Positions 4,586 through 5,983 of a stretch of 5,983 bases of DNA are shown in pieces; the first letter of the stretch is position 1, and each line of letters begins with the position of its first letter. This DNA is from an uncultured Pirellula sp. (lineage in GTDB: Bacteria; Planctomycetota; Planctomycetia; Pirellulales; Pirellulaceae): contig CAITIF010000506.1 of assembly GCA_903892365.1 (NCBI GenBank), positions 1 to 5,983 of the forward strand, read 5' to 3'. The notes under the pieces are model-generated. The model worked only from the letters and a program-made list of their open reading frames with translations. It searched no databases and was not told the origin of the DNA. The position numbers and the translations under genes are program-made.

Positions 4586-5857
4586 TTGAACTCGCACGAC
4601 GATGTAAACGATGTTGTTATCACCGGATATGGTCTCATTAATCCGCTCGGCCATTCACCTGAAATTTTCTATCAAGGTCTAGCGGAGAATCGGTCGGCCG
4701 TATCGTGGATTGATCCGTTGGAAGGGGTGGATGGCCAGCGCTGGAAGGGCGCTTTGATTCGTGACTTCGATCCGAAACTTCATGTGCAGCCTCGTAAAAC
4801 GATCAAGGTGATGTGCCGCGAAATCCAATTGGCTTTCGCCGCCTCCATGCAAGCTTGCAAGATGGCAAACCTATCCGCTGGAATCGTGGAGCCGGACAGA
4901 CTGGGTACCGTCTTCACCGGCGAGATCATCATGAGCGACATTGAAGACATGCTTGAAACCATTCAAATGTGTTCCAAAGACGCCATGATGAATCTTTCGC
5001 TTTGGGGCGCGACGGCCATGGACCAAATCCACCCCCTTTGGATGCTGAAGTCGCTGCCCAACATGGCTGCCTGCCACGTTGGAATCGCGCTGGATGCTCG
5101 CGGGCCCAACAATACGATCACGACCGAAAACACCAGCGGTTTGGTTGCGACCATGGAAGCCATGAATGTCATACGCCGCGGAAAAGCAGACGTGATGATT
5201 GTCGGTTCTTCAGCATCGCGAACCTGCTTCTCGCGATTGCTGCAACGGTACGAAGAAGACTACTCGCATTCCGACCAGGACCCATCAACGGCATGCCGGC
5301 CTTTTGATGCGGGGCGCGCAGGAGCCGTTCCGGCGGAGAGCTCCGCGAGTATTGTTTTGGAACGCAGGTCACACGCCGTGGCTCGGAACGCCACGATCGT
5401 CGGAACGATCGATGCCTTCGCTAACGTTTTCTGCGGAGCCCCCAAGCGTTGGGCAGGAGCTCAACAGGCCACCGAGAATGCCATTCAAACGATCCTTGGC
5501 CGGAGTGATCTGACCGCAAAATCCATCGACCATGTCAATTCCGCAGCCAATGGAAGCATCGCCTTCGATTCTGCTCAATCGCATGGAATTCGCAACATAC
5601 TTGGACAAGTTCCTGTGGTCTCTTACCAAGGCGCTATCGGGGATTCGATCAGTGGGTCCGGCATTATCGAATTGATTGCATCCTTGATAGGCATGCAGCA
5701 AGGCCACATCGCGCCCACGGTCAATCATGAACGAACCGCAGAGGACTGCCCGATTGAAGTTATTTCAGGTGGTCCAAAGCCAAGAACAGCTTCGCATTTC
5801 CTGAAGCTCTCGAATACTCCACACGGTCATTGTGCGGCTGTTTTGGTTCGATGCTGA
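4586..5857 (+). CDS. Beta-ketoacyl synthase-fold protein lacking the catalytic residues (chain-length-factor-like)
   Basis: A 423-residue homologue of FabF/KAS II condensing enzymes, close to their usual 410-430. The fold is complete: N-terminal 'VVITGYGLINPLG' (10-22), 'GPNNTITTENTSGLVATMEA' (173-192), 'RPFDAGRAGAVPAESS' (238-253) and 'PVVSYQGAIGDSISGSGIIE' (343-362). Yet the nucleophile motif STACASG reads TTENTSG, with Asn182 for Cys; the first His motif NAHGTST reads NSAANGS, with Ala320 for His; in the last motif Gln348 replaces the conserved Lys and Asp353 the second His. Condensation chemistry should be impossible. Known parallels are chain-length factors (KS-beta) of type II polyketide synthases, which lack the Cys and pair with an active KS. 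A TTG at 4586 is chosen as start: it retains the conserved N-terminus, lies 14 bases after cysE, and has TAAGG (4569-4573) upstream. An ATG at 4457 would overlap cysE by 115 bases. No partner KS follows on this strand. Confidence 0.85.
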   Translation: MNSHDDVNDVVITGYGLINPLGHSPEIFYQGLAENRSAVSWIDPLEGVDGQRWKGALIRDFDPKLHVQPRKTIKVMCREIQLAFAASMQACKMANLSAGIVEPDRLGTVFTGEIIMSDIEDMLETIQMCSKDAMMNLSLWGATAMDQIHPLWMLKSLPNMAACHVGIALDARGPNNTITTENTSGLVATMEAMNVIRRGKADVMIVGSSASRTCFSRLLQRYEEDYSHSDQDPSTACRPFDAGRAGAVPAESSASIVLERRSHAVARNATIVGTIDAFANVFCGAPKRWAGAQQATENAIQTILGRSDLTAKSIDHVNSAANGSIAFDSAQSHGIRNILGQVPVVSYQGAIGDSISGSGIIELIASLIGMQQGHIAPTVNHERTAEDCPIEVISGGPKPRTASHFLKLSNTPHGHCAAVLVRC

Positions 5858-5860
5858 AAA

Positions 5861-5885
5861 GGCGATCGGTGTTAAGCACATCGCC
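5861..5885. terminator. Hairpin between convergent genes, possible terminator
   Basis: GGCGAT (5861-5866) pairs with ATCGCC (5880-5885), continued after a two-base bulge by GTG (5869-5871) with CAC (5877-5879). It starts three bases after the ketosynthase-like stop codon. No T-run follows, so it would be a weak intrinsic terminator. Confidence 0.35.
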
Positions 5886-5983
5886 ACCACGTAGCTAGCG
5901 CAATGAAACTCAACGCGGCTAGCGCCAGCGGCTCAATAAAGCGCTTGCATGACGATAATCTATAGGTCCCTGCAACCCAATCA
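5872..5983 (-). CDS. C-terminal end of a probable membrane protein, cut by the window edge
   Basis: On the minus strand a frame is open from the right edge (first whole codon at 5982) for 36 codons to TAA at 5874-5872. The peptide has a polar start (DWVAGTYRLSS), a basic residue pair, then about 16 hydrophobic residues (PLALAALSFIALATWW) and a short tail, RCA. This looks like a last transmembrane helix. It converges on the ketosynthase-like gene with a 14-base gap, a normal gene-end arrangement. An open run of this length is not statistically strong by itself, and no family can be named. Confidence 0.4.
   Translation of the reverse strand, partial: DWVAGTYRLSSCKRFIEPLALAALSFIALATWWRCA

Noticed and set aside
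5369..5728. Minus-strand 119-codon frame
   Set aside because: Antisense shadow of the ketosynthase-like gene.
5894..5925. Direct repeat GCTAGCGC at 5894-5901 and 5918-5925
   Set aside because: Only 8 bases and within the probable partial coding region, where it encodes Ala/Leu-rich membrane helix codons; probably incidental.
5903..5965. Plus-strand 20-codon frame starting with ATG
   Set aside because: Very short, no ribosome binding site, and it overlaps the better-supported minus-strand partial gene.

Overview
The window looks like a moderate-GC (about half by eye) genome of the Planctomycetes, probably the Pirellulales/Rhodopirellula-like group. This is an inference from four things: a TlpA-type redoxin carrying a 'DTNGDLD' calcium-loop-like motif, weak or absent Shine-Dalgarno sequences, a RelB/ParE-type addiction module of a kind common in that phylum, and long palindromic repeats between genes. 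No rRNA, tRNA, CRISPR array, transposase or phage gene was seen.

Layout. (1) 1-956, minus strand: a TetR-family regulator (190-921), followed by the first 38 codons of a membrane-anchored or exported protein that runs off the left edge. Near-identical GTCA-N5-TGAC operators precede both genes. The one before tetR lies on the -10 box of a good sigma70-type promoter whose predicted transcript starts almost at the ATG. This suggests an autoregulated, efflux-type operon. (2) 957-1382: no gene. Two copies of a 77-bp palindromic repeat and two copies of a 19-bp element alternate here, and the second 19-mer abuts a sigma70-type promoter. (3) 1389-2558, plus: an extracytoplasmic thiol-disulfide oxidoreductase (TlpA/ResA-like). 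(4) 2559-2734: a convergent intergenic region with a large inverted repeat that can fold in two ways and probably ends transcription. (5) 2735-3249, minus: a type II toxin-antitoxin pair in which the antitoxin is intact and the ParE/RelE-like toxin is broken by a single in-frame TAG. (6) 3250-3593: no gene, several strong inverted repeats upstream of cysE. (7) 3594-5857, plus: a two-gene operon of serine O-acetyltransferase (cysE) and a ketosynthase-fold protein in which every canonical catalytic residue (Cys, His, Lys, His) is replaced. (8) 5872-5983, minus: a probable C-terminal end of a membrane protein entering from the right edge.

How the genes work together: the tetR unit is a self-contained regulatory circuit. 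The cysE-ketosynthase-like pair is probably co-transcribed (14-bp gap) and ends at a convergent gene, so no active ketosynthase partner lies directly downstream. The redoxin and the toxin-antitoxin remnant look like independent units. The most notable biology is the active-site-less ketosynthase homologue, followed by the decayed toxin gene, the covarying palindromic repeats and the operator/leaderless-promoter arrangement of tetR.
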